A program made the position numbers and the translations under genes. Positions 9,870-22,300 of a stretch of 64,000 nt of DNA are shown here, piece by piece. The notes beneath the pieces are model-generated. The model was not told where the DNA came from, did no database searches, and was given only the letters and a program-made list of their open reading frames with translations. Numbering within the stretch: position 1 is the stretch's first letter; every line of letters starts with the position of its first letter. The stretch covers positions 22,809,116 through 22,873,115 of the forward strand of contig CM037830.1 of assembly GCA_021234535.1 (NCBI GenBank), in the 5' to 3' direction. This DNA is from Stichopus chloronotus. Taxonomy: Eukaryota > Echinodermata > Holothuroidea > Aspidochirotida > Stichopodidae.

Positions 9870-11020
9870 CTAGTTTCCTTGTGTTAGCATCCTGGCTACA
9901 AGGAGTTGAGTCTCCCTGAGGTTAGCCAGAATTTGAGAATCTACACGAACTTCCTGTTTTATAGGCGACCTTGGTCCATTGAAGGGGTTAGAGTTGTAAC
10001 CAGCATTTAAAGGAGTGCTTCTACGGAGTATAGGTGAATTTGAAGTAGTGTCTGACAATGCAGAGGGTTGCTCACCTTGGTCGTGCTCCCCTGCTTTGTC
10101 AGAACCACTTGCTCCCTCTATTTCTTTAGGCTTGTTATCTCTAACTTGCAATTCACTAGGCTGTGTATGGTCAGTGGATCTACAGCTACAGTATTGTCTA
10201 CCTGCACTTCAGTGTCCTCAGAGGTCTCAATCAGTATGTACTCTGTACAAAGGTCACCGTTGTCCTCGTCAAGGTTGCTAGCCATCCTCTCATCAGGTGG
10301 AGAAGACAAGTCATTACCGGTTTGGTCTTTTGTAGAATGCAGTGTATCAGAAACTATTTCCTTAGAGTCCAGAAGGTCACGTCTATTCAAAACTTGAACT
10401 GGTCCATCACCATCAAGAGGCTCTACTACATATACATGTCCATCTGGATATGGTCTCTTGACAACTCTAAATGGTCTATTGTTCCAATAGTCTTGAATTT
10501 TGTTATGTCCTTTGTGGGCCCTATTTCTGAGGAAAACCCTTGTGCCTAGTATCGCTAAGTCAGTCTCCTCAGCTTTCCTATCTAGTCTCCGTTTCCTACG
10601 AAGCACTTCTGCTTCAGTCCTGTCTGCCGCATTCTTGAGAGCCTCCGTCTGTCTAGTGTGGTGGTCGTCAACAAAGGGGTTTTCATTGTCTATTCCCAGA
10701 AGATGGTCAACAGGTAATATAGGGTCCCTCCCAAAGAAGAGGTAGAAGGGGGAATATCCTGTTGAAGAGTGGGGGGTAGCATTATATGCATACACCAGTT
10801 CTGGTAAATGTGCAGGCCCGTTCTTTTTCTTGTCCGCAGTCAGATTACGCAGGTCGTCATGCATAGTCCTATTAAAACGTTCGCATTGTGCATTTCCATC
10901 GGGATGGTATGGAGTGGTGCTACTTTTCTTAATGCCATACATTGTACATAACTGTTCGATAATCCTTCCTTCAAAATTTTGTCCTTGGTCACTATGTAAA
11001 CGCCTAGGTACACCAAACTA
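9870..11020 (-). pseudogene. Truncated Ty3-type integrase remnant of an older element
   Basis: The minus-strand frame opens near 11020 directly after a stop, reading a GVPRRLHSDQGQNF integrase-core motif (second catalytic D). Next come PYHPDGNAQCERFNRT (catalytic E), the YNATPHSSTGYSPFYLFFG motif typical of Ty3 integrases, and a C-terminal GPY/F-like part. The main frame stops at 10118. The natural continuation, with an RRSTPLNAG-type tail, lies in another frame ending at 9870, so there is a frameshift near 10140. RT, protease and gag are missing. The fragment is quite different from the integrase at 3544-6765, so it is a second family. It lies right beside the younger element and probably served as its target. 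Confidence 0.85.
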
Positions 11021-11021
11021 C

Positions 11022-12922
11022 ATAGCGGTCTAACTCGCCCTAAATGAATACAGCAAGATTTTTTTTACTCCAGCTAACCTTAGCTCTGATAAAATCTTTC
11101 CACTTTATGGATGATTAGACAATATAATCAATCCCCGTCTCTGCCCCATAGGAGACAAAACAGTGTGAAACCTTATCCTCCAAGGTGTTCCTCCTGTGAC
11201 AAGTGATTGTTTACAGTCAATTACATCAAGGAGTTGTTACCTGATTATATCAAGAAAGTGCACAAAAGCACTGACCAACTACATGTTGAAAATACTATGG
11301 ACAGTATTTAAGATAATCAAAGTCAATGGACACTGCAGTGTTGCTGATGCAAGAAACCTTTTTCAAACTATATAACGGCACAGATAAAACAAAGATTTGG
11401 ATTAGCGCATGTAGTCTTTCTTCAGTGCCAGCCAATTTCTCCTTCACTCCTATATCCACACCCATGTCTGTCACCTAGGCCTGTGTTTCACAGTGACTTT
11501 TGACATAGAAGCTCCTCTGCTCAAAGAAAACAAAACAAATCTACTCCATAATTTCTCAAACATGGGATTGAGGAACAATTTTGCAAGTTGTATGGTCAAT
11601 TAAAAATATTAAATCGCGATGTATGATGTATAAATTTGTATAAATACAATTTTCATAACACGGATGGATTGAATGGTACTAAAGCTTGCATCGACGTATC
11701 GAGACTTATAAGATTTATGAAGTCACTGAATGACTCTCAAATACATAGCCTGTAAAACTACGATTGCCAAAACGCTGAGCTATCATACTTTTCACATTGC
11801 TTGCTCTTCATTCAAATGTAACGCAACGTAGGCAAACGTAGATAAAGATCTGCTGGTCCCAGTTGCCGGGACCTCATGCATGTTATCATTTTAGCAGAGA
11901 ATCACACCCGCCGACAAGAGCACACAAAAATATGAGCGCGAATATTTCAAGATTAAGTCCTTACATATGCACGCATTTATAAAGTATGAAAAAAATATAC
12001 CTATGTGATATACCTATATGCACTCGATTTTTTTCCCTGTGTTTCATTATTGGGCCGTCCATCATGTCGTGTGAGAATGCAGTTTGTACATAAGGATTGA
12101 AATCTGAAAACTGTTAAGATACATCCTTTAGCAAGCTGTCACAGTAATATCCATACATTATGAATTTCAACTGCCATATGCTAATACAGTTGTAGTATAC
12201 GATGATCACTCCTCTTCTGCCACTCAGTGGCAGCTGAGAGCAAAGACGGCCCGGAATTTGTAAATTTACTGATTCACAAATTGCTTCGTTTCAAGCATGT
12301 CTGACGGCACACAGTGTTTTTACCCAACTCAAGATTGTAACTCATTATTTTTACCTTTTTCATAACTCTTTTATAGGGTTACTGCAAAGTCTTTTTTTAA
12401 GGAAAACCTCTGACGAAGAAAGGGGGGGGGGAATGATTGCCCTGGTTTACTTTATTGGATTTTTAGGCATTTTCAGGAAACGGCTCCTCAAAATGGATCG
12501 AATTACCACCTTCCAACTCACCTTATCAGTACACTTTACATAACTAAGGCACCAATGCAGCAATAAAGAACAAATGAAAACAAGGAAATCAAAACAAATA
12601 CATAATTCAAATGTTACAGAGTCAAGGGGTACCTGCACCTTAGAGGTTGCAGCATAAAGTCACATTTAAACCACTCGAATTAGAACAAAATAATGGCATT
12701 GCACCTCTTGTGAATACTTTTGAACACCTCAGATTCCTTAGCCTGGGATCTGACCATAACTCTTATCCAATCACTCACCAGCCCAACATGAATTAAGAGT
12801 GGTAGAACACAGCTGACATCCTGTCACAGCCACATAACACTGGTGAATCTACAGCAACATGGCCAGTCTCTACCCACACTTGGCCAGTTTTCCCGCAAGC
12901 AGGGACATCTAAATCTACCCAG
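11022..12922. other. No recognisable gene; intron-like or intergenic
   Basis: This is AT-rich sequence with a G run near 12422 and a short palindrome (tgccactcagtggca) near 12218. No exon with convincing splice sites was identified. A serine/threonine/glutamine-rich open frame at about 12820-12960 overlaps the start of the next exon in a different frame and is probably chance. Confidence 0.4.
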
Positions 12923-13013
12923 ACTTGGAGCCAAAAGTCCACCACATCCTCTCCTGGCAGGTGACAGATGATGAGTGCAAACCAAAAGAAGTACGACCAC
13001 ATAATAAACCCAA

Positions 13014-13608
13014 CATAGGGTGATTTTGGTCCCTGTAATGATGGGGCAGAGTTTTTGTGTGGAGACCCCGACCTATGTATGGGAATTTCCGGGTTGTGGA
13101 TTTTTCACTACTTACACAGAGATTGACTGCCTCAGGTAGAAATTATATGCTTGGGCTTGCCCAGTAACTTTGGTCAATTACCTTTGCAATCTTAGCTGGG
13201 ATATTGGTTACTCCATCAACACACAAGAAGGTCTGTTTCTAGGATGTTTATAGACTACATCTTATTTTGTGTTCTGCATGCTTTTTAATTAATGTTGGTA
13301 AACTTTCCTTACTTTCTGTGCAGAAATAAGACAACAAACTGATAAGACAAGCAGAACAAGGAATTTGTTAAAACAAAGAAAGGAATACATGGCCCAGCTT
13401 AAGTGAGTGTTGACTAAGCACACAATTACAGTTAGCTTAGAGCTTAGAAGATAATGTTTCACACAATTTTACCCCTGTAGGGAGAAGGCTAGCAATGATG
13501 GTTATTGCCAAATTGTCCATGAACTGGAAAGATGTTATCACAGTGAAGGTAGGTTGGAGTGAAAAGAAAATCTTGCCCCATGACTACTGGGGACAAAATC
13601 ACGCTATG
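13014..13608. mobile_element. MITE copy A, in the large exon
   Basis: This 595-bp element runs from CATAGGGTGATTTTGG to its imperfect inverse, ending ...CAAAATCACGCTATG. The inverted similarity extends about 45 bp inwards (including ATGGGGCA on both sides). The flanks show AA on each side. Deleting the element plus one AA restores a continuous reading frame in the host exon. No transposase is encoded, so it is non-autonomous. The superfamily is unknown to me. Confidence 0.85.
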
Positions 13609-15967
13609 AATGATTCTCATGTTCCTGGTAGTAATGAGAGTTGGATAGATGGTCCAGAAAGAGATTCTATTAGTAATGACTCACACACAGATGATGCCAG
13701 AAATTTGTGGGATCCTTGTTGTACCCTTGAGAAGGAAATGTCATCTAACTTAATTAGTGAAGGTAATCAAGACTTGAGCAACAGGAATGATACAATTGGC
13801 CCCCCTGAGATAGGAAAAGAATCAGAAAATGTGGTCCATAAGAGCCCAGATGCTGTGGGTTTTATTAAAACAAACAGCCAAACTGAATGTTTATCTAGAA
13901 CTGGTGACAACTGGAAGATAGCTGTTAATAACGACTGTCAACAGAAAAAGTTGGATCTGATCAACAGCTCTCAGAATTAAAGAAGCTGAATGCCACTTCC
14001 TGCTCCTTTGATAGAGATACATCATTCACCCACCCCAGTGAAAAGAATGAAGTCTTCTTCAAATTAGACAACACAGCTGATCAGGATGAGAATTTGCAGG
14101 TTGAGAATATAATTCCAGTTTCACTTGTAGCAGATTATAGCAGTGGTGTCTCTAGCAATGATGATGATAATGATAATGCTGCTGATGATGATGATGGTGA
14201 TGATGATGGCAATGGTGATGATGATTGTGATGGTGATGATGATGTTGGTGGGAATAGTACTAAAGATAATGCCAAATGCCGTGATGAAAGTGCTACCATA
14301 GTCTGCAACAACCACAACTCAATTAGTGATGGAAATACTTGTGAAGTCACCACCAATTCAGAAAAGGAAGAAGGGGCAAAGTTCATCAGGCAAGACCATT
14401 GTCTCAGTGACACCTCAGAAAACTGGCAGTCAAATGGCAGTGATAGTATGGATCTAAATTGTGATTTTAGTCCAGATGAAGCCTCCATCAGTCATGAAAA
14501 TGTGATAGGTTCTTCAAGGCGTATCATCAAGAAAAGCATTGTCTGTGATAGCAGTTCAGATGAATGGGATTCAGATCAAGATGTGAAGAATCCAGACTAT
14601 GTTTTACCAGCTAGTGAGTCCGAGATCCATAATGAGAGTGAATCTGAAGGTCAAAACTCAGACTCAGATAGGAGTTCAGTGATCCCAATATTTCCAATTC
14701 ATTCACATGGAAACGGCACTGCAAATGAAAGCGAGGGTTTTTCACAAGCTTCAGAAGCTGAGTCATCTGTCTCTGGGGATCAAGCCTTAAAACAACGGAG
14801 CCCACCTACAAGGTTGTGTCCATTCTGTGAGAGATACCAAAGCAAGCTATCCAGACACATTCAACTAGTACATGGAGATGAAAAGGAAGTTTCTGATGCA
14901 ATAAAAGCTCCTTCAAAGGAGCATCATCAGTTATTTGACAAGTTCAAGAAAAGAGGTATTCTTAAAGCTAATAAGGAAGAGGCAAAAAAGAAAATCCCTG
15001 TCTATCAACAAGAAAGACGGTGTAATACCGGGAGTGGTAAAATTGTCATGTGTTCCAACTGCAATGGATTTTTCAGTCGCAAGTTTGTTGGAAGACATTT
15101 CAAATTTTGTTTGAAGGAAACAAGTCAAGCAACTGTTTCTATTCCACTGCAACTTCTTTCACAGCTTGAAGATGGTGATGTTTCATTTGTGAAGGACATT
15201 CTTTCCAAGTTCAGGGAAGATGATGTTGGTTTCAAGTGTAGAGAGGATCCTGTATTAGTTTTCATAGGTAAAAGACTCTGGACACAAAGTAAGCTAAAGG
15301 TTGACAAGAAAAATGAAGTTAGAAAAGGAGTAATGACATCAATGCGAAGGCTTTCCTCTCTTTATCTTCTTTTCCTCAAGACACAGGAAGAGCTAGGTCC
15401 TATCAAACAGAGAGAAGGCAATGTAGCAGATATGTTCATGAGAGTCAATTTTGGTCATCTGGAGCAAGCAATTTTGGAATACACTACTAAAGAAGATGCA
15501 AGTACTATGGATGATCTCAAGCATGGACTCAAGACATCATTATACTATTTGATCAAGAAGGCCTGCAGAATAATCAAAGGCATGTTTCTGATTGAAGATG
15601 ATGATAGCAAAGCATCTGACATAGATAAGTTCATTGGTGTATTTGAGCTAAACCATGATTACCTATTTGGAGATGCATCCTATGCTATGAATAGGAACAG
15701 GAATGAAAAGCTCAGAAAACCAGCTGCTTTGCCACTTGAAGAGGACATAGCAAAGGTTAGAGAGTACACCTTGTCTAGGTTGCAAGCCATCACTGAAGTG
15801 GAAATGTTTTCAGTATTTGACAGTCATAAGTTTATTGAATTGAGGGATCTCCTAGTGTGCAGGCTGACACTGTTTAATGATAGGCGTGGAGGAGAACCAT
15901 GCCGTTTGCGCCCAGCAGAGTGGGAGGATGCTGCAAAAGATGCATGGATAAGTGAGCATGAAGTTCA

Positions 15968-16555
15968 CATAGGGTGATTTTGGTCCCTGTAATGATGGGG
16001 CAGAATTTTTGTGTGGAGAACCCGACCTATGTATGGGAATTTCCGGGTTGTGGATTTTTCACTACTTACTCAGAGATTGACTGCCTCAGGTGGAAATTAC
16101 ACGCTTAGGCTGGCCCAGTAACTTTGGTCAATTACCTTTGCAATCTTAGCTGGGATATTGGTTACTCCATCAACACACAAGTAGGTCTGTTTCTAGGATG
16201 GTTATAGACTACATCCTATTTTGTGTTCTGCATGCTTTTTAATTTATCTTGGTAAACTTTCCTTACTTTCTGTGCAGAAATAAAACAACAAACTGATAAG
16301 AGAAGCAGAACAAGGAATTTGTTAAAACAAAGAATACATGGCTCAGCTTAAGTGAGTGTTGACTAGGCACACAATTACAGTTAGCTTAGAGCTTAGAAGA
16401 TAATGTTTCACACCATTTTACCCGTAGAGAGAACGCTAGCAATGATGGTTATTGCCTAATTGTCCATGAACTGGAAAGATGTTATCACAGTGAAGGTGGG
16501 TTGGAGTGAAAAAAAAATCTTGCCCCATGACTACTGGGGACTGAATCACGCTATG
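15968..16555. mobile_element. MITE copy B, in the recombinase domain
   Basis: This 588-bp copy is highly similar to copy A along its whole length and in the same orientation. It separates the RRGGEP arginine box from the rest of the recombinase domain. Removing it and one flanking base rejoins the frame (...SEHEV to KLDELDQ). Without removal, translation stops a few codons into the element. Confidence 0.87.
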
Positions 16556-17422
16556 AGAAACTTGATGAATTGGACCAAGCCCTGGCAAAGGATCTGAAAG
16601 TTGCTTACCAAACAGGAAAGGGCAGCAAACATCTGGTGCCTATCTTGATCCCATCAGATACAGTGGATGCGCTGCATATGATTGTACTTGAGGAAAACAG
16701 AGCTATGGCAAGTGTCAATAAAGAAAACCCATATGTGTTTCCAAGTACACAAGATTCATTGAGCCACGTCTCAGGGTGGCATGCAGTGAATTCAGTAATC
16801 TGTAAGTTGCCTTTGACAAGAGGACATATCCTAACTGCCACAAAGAACAGACATCGCATTAGTACAATGTATGCAAGCATGGAGGTTCCTGACAGCGATC
16901 GAAGATTCTTCTACCAGCACATGGGTCATTCAAAGGAAACCAATGAAGACATATATCAAGCACCGCTCGCCCTTATGGAAATTATCAAAGTTGGGAAGTC
17001 ACTCAACCAAATTGATGGTGAGTTAACCAAAATGTTGGTATTTGGATGAAGATGCAGGATTTAGTTTGTAAAGATGCATAATTCACATTAATTGTTCAGA
17101 AGTAATGAGAGAAACAAGTTGTTAGTACAAGGTTTTCTGTGATGAGTTGAGTACAGTGGAATTTTAACATTCTTTGCACAATTTCATACTGCATCTAATG
17201 ATGTACAGGTTGATTTTTATAGTCTATACATACACAAAGTAAAAGTGACTACCTATGTTTGTTACCTAATTGACATGGTAGAGATGTTTTGTAACTTGGT
17301 TCTTTTATAATAAGAAGTAAATCTGCAAAAGTGGCTTACATGCTAAGTTCTCACAGTTTAAACATGATCCAGTTGAAAGTAGGTCATATGTTTGAAGCAC
17401 TAATTTTAATTTTCCTTTGAAG

Positions 17423-17509
17423 GTGCTGCAGGTACATCTGGTCAAGATGTTGCAATTCTACAGAGCCAGCACACAACTTTGGATGAAAGGGTCATGAATA
17501 TGTGTGAAG
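17423..17509 (+). CDS. Exon of the recombinase-like gene (linker)
   Basis: This 87-bp exon runs from acceptor tttgaag to donor G|gttggt. It reads GAAGTSGQDVAILQSQ and onward to MNMCEG. Both ends are phase 1, which joins in frame to the exons before and after. It has no domain of its own and is probably a linker after the recombinase domain. Confidence 0.65.
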
Positions 17510-18049
17510 GTTGGTGATATTTTCTTGCTCTATACCTTAACTCTTTTCTCCTACACAAACAGTAGGTGCCAGTGTAAGATGTACACTCAAATATCATCAT
17601 CAACACTTGGTTAATATTTCATAGATGGCAAATGTAGAAAACCAAACAATATCTGCTATTTACTCAATCTCTAAAGTAATTGGAAGCAACAATGGTGCTT
17701 GCTGTGTAATTTGAATTTGCACTTCACTGTAGTCCAGCCCACTGACTTCACTCAGAAACAAAATATCCTGTATTGAGGAGAATGTTGTATGCATTGTGTA
17801 AAATGAATTAGAGTGGAAGAACAGATGTTTAACCAATAGTAACTTTTCCATCAAACTGCTCTCTCTTGATCTACATCATTATCATCTTACACCAGTTGCT
17901 ACCATGAAGAAATTAAACTTGTGTATGTGATCTTAATGCAACGATATCTTCCACTGGGCATTTTTAAATCTTGATGGTACATTGTACATTTTCATTTTCA
18001 CTGTGAAATAGATGTTTATTCATTTACTCATGTATGCAATACCTGTTCT

Positions 18050-18264
18050 TCTAAAACATTCTATGTACGGTACATGGAGAGCTCACAACATCCAAGGTAG
18101 TGTGGGGTATGATCAGCTGTCAAACTTGTCACCTTATTTGTGCCTGCCCCCAGACCGTGTTTGTGCATTCATTCTGTCCACAATGCAGAAATAATGAATT
18201 AAGAAATGCTCTCTTTTGAGCAGACACCTCCTCAAATAACTGATTTAGAGTGTTATGTGGTGGC
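18050..18264. repeat. Dispersed repeat, left part, split by the BEL element
   Basis: The sequence around tgtcaaacttgt and the later caaataactg is similar to 31090-31216. The similarity resumes right of the BEL element (25709-25803) and matches 31217-31335. The BEL element therefore inserted into one copy of an older dispersed repeat. Confidence 0.55.
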
Positions 18265-19142
18265 TGTAGCTACTTCGTAAGCTACGTGTGGTGATATCAG
18301 CAGTCGAAACGCGCAAAACAGACAACGACCAACAATGTTCTTCTGCTCTTTAATGTTTATTGGATTATACGTGTCTCAACTCAGCAACATTTGCGGAATC
18401 AAACGGTTTACTGCAAACATAAAAATTAAGAATAAAGAAAGTAAAAATAGCAACTGCATGCATTCCATGAATATCACAGACTACTTTTATGACATTCTGC
18501 AATAGCCCCCTCTTTAGGGAAATCCCCCTGATCGTGACCCGATCGTGACCCCTGTGCCCTCCGGCTGCCTAACACAAAATGTCCTACAACCATAACACGC
18601 CTTATTTAGCCACAGGGCTCGAACACCTCTCATGTCGCTTGCAAATGCAACCCTTCTTTGTGACTGATTACTGCTCTTAACATACTTATACATGAACGAA
18701 CAGGAGCGTACACATGGGCGTTGTTCGTTTAACTACACGGTAATACATATAACTCATTCATGCCGAACAATTTAGCCAAGAAACAGGCCAAGAAAAACAT
18801 GCATGAAACTCAGAATATAAATGGGCCTCCCTACATGCTTAATAGATTACGTACAAATATCTGATAACAATATGATTTGTCTATGAGGGCCCCGCATGAA
18901 TGTCAGACTTTTTACTTCGAAGTTTAAGAGTAATAACATGCAGTAGTGAGCTAATCATTTGTAGGTAATAAAGTTAGAAACATTGGTAGACTCACCAACT
19001 GTCTGATAACCAAGGAGGCAAGGTAAAATCAGGTGAAATCTTCAAACTATTTTGGAACTTCTTTTGACGTGACTTATGTCGTAATCGTTCTTATCGAGAG
19101 AAACAAAAATGGTGGCGCTGCGCGAACTATCATGCCGCTATA
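18265..19142 (-). repeat. 3' LTR of the BEL/Pao element
   Basis: This is 878 bp starting TGTAGCTACTTCG and ending GCCGCTATA on the plus strand. Against the right LTR I count one A-run and one T-run length difference and two C/T changes near the end. Confidence 0.93.
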
Positions 19143-19387
19143 TAACCGGCCCCAATGTCTTAGCCCCTTTAAGACATTATCCTACAAAGCGGCATTCGCA
19201 CGCTGAAAGCGTAACCCAAGTAATACTAAACACGCAATCACTGGTAACGTAATATCAACATTTAAACTTGTCGAACTAGAGTTAAACTTCTGATAACAAG
19301 GTATCGCCTTCAAACAGAACAATACATGAACTAGACAAAAAATCGCTTTAGGCATAGCCCTTATCTAAGCCTCACGCGACGAGCGCA
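19143..19387. other. 3' untranslated part of the BEL/Pao element
   Basis: This stretch lies between the pol stop and the 3' LTR. Only a weak purine-rich stretch (GGGGCCGG on the minus strand) adjoins the LTR as a candidate polypurine tract. Confidence 0.5.
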
Positions 19388-22300
19388 CTAAGAGCGCAAT
19401 ACATTTGCCTCCAATAAGCAAAGTTTGGAGATGGGTCTCTTAAAATACTTGGCACCAATTTTTACCTCTACCTGTCTGACATACCCCCGTTTGTCTGGAT
19501 AAATAGTCACAATCAACCCCAAAGGCCAGTGACCTCTCGGCGAGTGGTCATCAGCGACGAGAACTAGATCGCCAGCTGCAAAATTTTTCCTTGGTCTTGT
19601 CCAGCGCTGCCTGGTCTGTAGAAGAGGAAGGTATTCCTTAACCCAGCGCTTCCAGAACTGGTCCGATAGGTACTGGACTTGCCGCCATCGTTTGTGATTG
19701 TAGACATCTTCCTTTGTAAAGATTCCTGGAGACACGTTAGGATTGCCTCGTAGCAACAGCAAATGGTTGGGAGTTAATGGTTCTTCATCCATAGGATCCA
19801 TCCTCAGGGGTGTCAGGGGCCTTCCATTGAGTACAGCTTCTACCTCCGTCATTAAAGTTGATAGGGCTTCATCCGTTATGGTCTGCTCACTCAGCAAGCT
19901 TCCTAGAATCTTTCTCACTGACCGAATCACCCTCTCCCAGATTCCTCCCATATGGCTCGCCCCGGGTGGGTTAAATTCCCACTCAATTCCTCTCTGGACC
20001 AGGAAGCGTCCTACCTTGTCTTTCTTCAAGGTCACTAGGTTCTGCTTCAGCTCCTTGTTAGCACTCTTAAAGTTGGACCCGTTGTCACTGAATATTTTCT
20101 GTGGGTGGCCTCGCCTATTAATAAATCTTCGAAGGGCGTGGATGAAGGAGTCGGTGTCCAATGAATGAGATATTTCAAGGTGCACTGCTCTACTTGCCAA
20201 ACAAGTGAAAATACACCCATATCTTTTTACCATACTTCGGCCGACTTTGACCAAAAATGGTCCAAAATAATCTACACCCGTGACAGTAAATGGAGGGTTG
20301 TCGGGAGTTACTCTCTCTTTAGGCAAATCAGCCATGAACTGTTCGCCTCGAGCAGAATTACGTTTTTTGCACTTGAAACAGTTTCCAACTGTCTTGCGTA
20401 CAACTGCTCCACCTCTGATTATCCAGTACTTTCCTCTCAAGGCATTCCACGTCATTCCAGCTCCGGAGTGTCCTACGTTTTGATGGTGGTGAACAATCAG
20501 CAACTTCGTAACGTGATGATCACTGGGTAGGATCAGTGGATGCTTTGCGTCATCTGGAATAGGAGCCTTACTCAATCTCCCACCCACTCGTAACAGTCCA
20601 TCTCGGATCGCCGGGTCTAGCTTCTGCAATGAACTCTGGTTTCTTTTGCCCTTGGATTCACCTAAGAACTCAACTTCGAAGGACTGCCTTTGAACATGGG
20701 CAATAATTGCATTTTCCGCCATTTGGAGTTCCTTTGCGGTGAGATCCTTCCTGTCAGTCATTGTGGTCCCCTTTGTCTTCGACATCAGAAATTTCTTAAA
20801 TCGGAGTATCCATGCAACTCCTCTTTTCAGGTGATCCCATGACGAATATCGCAAGAACATTTCACTGACGATGTCGGCTAAGACTGTTACATACACTTGC
20901 TTTTCTTTTACTTCAGGATCATCTTTCAAGTCGGCTTTCATCGCATCTTTGCTTAGAATTGTTGGCCCAGTGGGCCAGTCGGCTCCTTCCATTTCCAGAA
21001 ATGTTGGTCCCTTCAGCCAACGTCCAAGGCTGTTTGCTGAAAGCCCACGTGACCCATCGTCAGCCGGGTTGTTTGAAGTATCAATGTGCCTCCACTGTGA
21101 CTTGTGGCTCAACTCATGAATCTTAGCGATTCTGTTTGCCACAAAGGTTCGAAATCTCCTGCTTTCGTTGTTTATGTACTGAAGCACTGACGTTGAATCA
21201 GACCAGTAAGTAGTATTATGACTTGGTATCTTCATTTCTTCTTGAATGATCTGTCCTAACTTCACGGCCAACACGGCTGCGCAAAGCTCTAATCTGGGAA
21301 TCGTAAGCTTCTTTAGCGGACATAACCTTGTCTTGCCCATTACAAATGAGCAATAGAATTGTCCATCATCTGTACCATTTCTGATATACGCACATGCCGC
21401 GTATGCTCTTTCCGAAGCATCACAGAATACGTGGAGTTCAACCTTTTCCTCTTTGATTCCTGCTACCTTATAGCACCTATCTATCTGAACCGATGTCAAC
21501 ATTGGCAGTTCAAGGTTCCAGTCCTGCCAGCGTCTGAGCTCTTCGTCTTCCACGGGTTCATCCCAACCCCTGCCAGCAGCGCATAAATCTTGGAGCAGTA
21601 TTTTTGCTCTTAAGACGAAAGGAGCTACGAAACCTAACGGATCGTACAAGGAGCTAGTTGCTGACAAAATACCTCTTCTTGTTAGGGGAACATCCTTAGG
21701 GAACACCTTGAAGCGAAACACATCTGCATCCATGTCCCACCAAACTCCGAGAGTCCGCTCGATTGGTAAGTGATCCAAGTCGAGGTCGATGAACGATGCG
21801 GCTCTCTCCGACGGCGGTAGCACTGTTAGGACATCTTTGTTGTTGCTCACCCACTTAGTAAGTCTGAAGCCACCCTTCTTCAGTAGCTTGCACAACTGGT
21901 GGATAATTCGTTTCCCTTCTTCTACGCTTGCAACGGATTTCAGACAGTCATCCACATAAAAATTATCGAGCACTGTCTGCTTAACATCTGCTGGAAATTC
22001 TTCCGCATTGTCGTCTACTGTTTTACGGAGCGCATAGCCTGCACAGCTGGGCGAAGATGTGGCCCCGAACAGGTGAACTTGCATCTTGTATACCTCGGGT
22101 GGGTTGCTTATGTCGCTATTCTTCCACCAAAGGAATCTCAATGCGTCTGCATCTCTAGGTAGCACTTTGACTTGATGAAACATGCCTTCAATGTCTGCTG
22201 TAATGGCGACTGTTTCTTGGCGGAAATGCATCAAGACTCCTACTAGCTTGTTCGTAAAATCGGGCCCTTGCAATAGTTGGCTATTGAGAGACACCCCTTT

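Larger units (their letters stand above)
12923..17017 (+). pseudogene. Large exon of a C2H2/tyrosine-recombinase-like gene, broken by two MITEs
   Basis: Coding sequence can be followed in three blocks: 12923-13013, 13609-15967 and 16556-17017. The start is a likely acceptor (ctacccag) after a stop in the same frame. The N-terminal part is Ser/Asp/Asn-rich. An acidic run follows, encoded by a GAT repeat (about 14150-14250). Then come two zinc-finger-like motifs (CPFC...H...H near 14817-14875 and CSNC...H...C near 15053-15110). A tyrosine-recombinase-like domain follows: RRGGEPCRL (catalytic Arg, near 15880), GKGSKH (Lys), TKNRHRIST (box II, Thr where His is usual), MGHS and a DIYQ tyrosine. 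These enzymes cut and rejoin DNA through that tyrosine; Cryptons and some domesticated host genes carry it. The exon ends at donor ATG|gtgagt in phase 1. Damage: MITE copies at 13014 and 15968, and a one-base frame loss near 13961-13976. The product's function is unknown. Confidence 0.72.

Noticed and set aside
12820..12960. Ser/Thr/Gln-rich plus-strand frame before the large exon
   Set aside because: A different frame, starting after the acceptor at 12922, continues in phase into the known coding sequence, so this one is probably chance.
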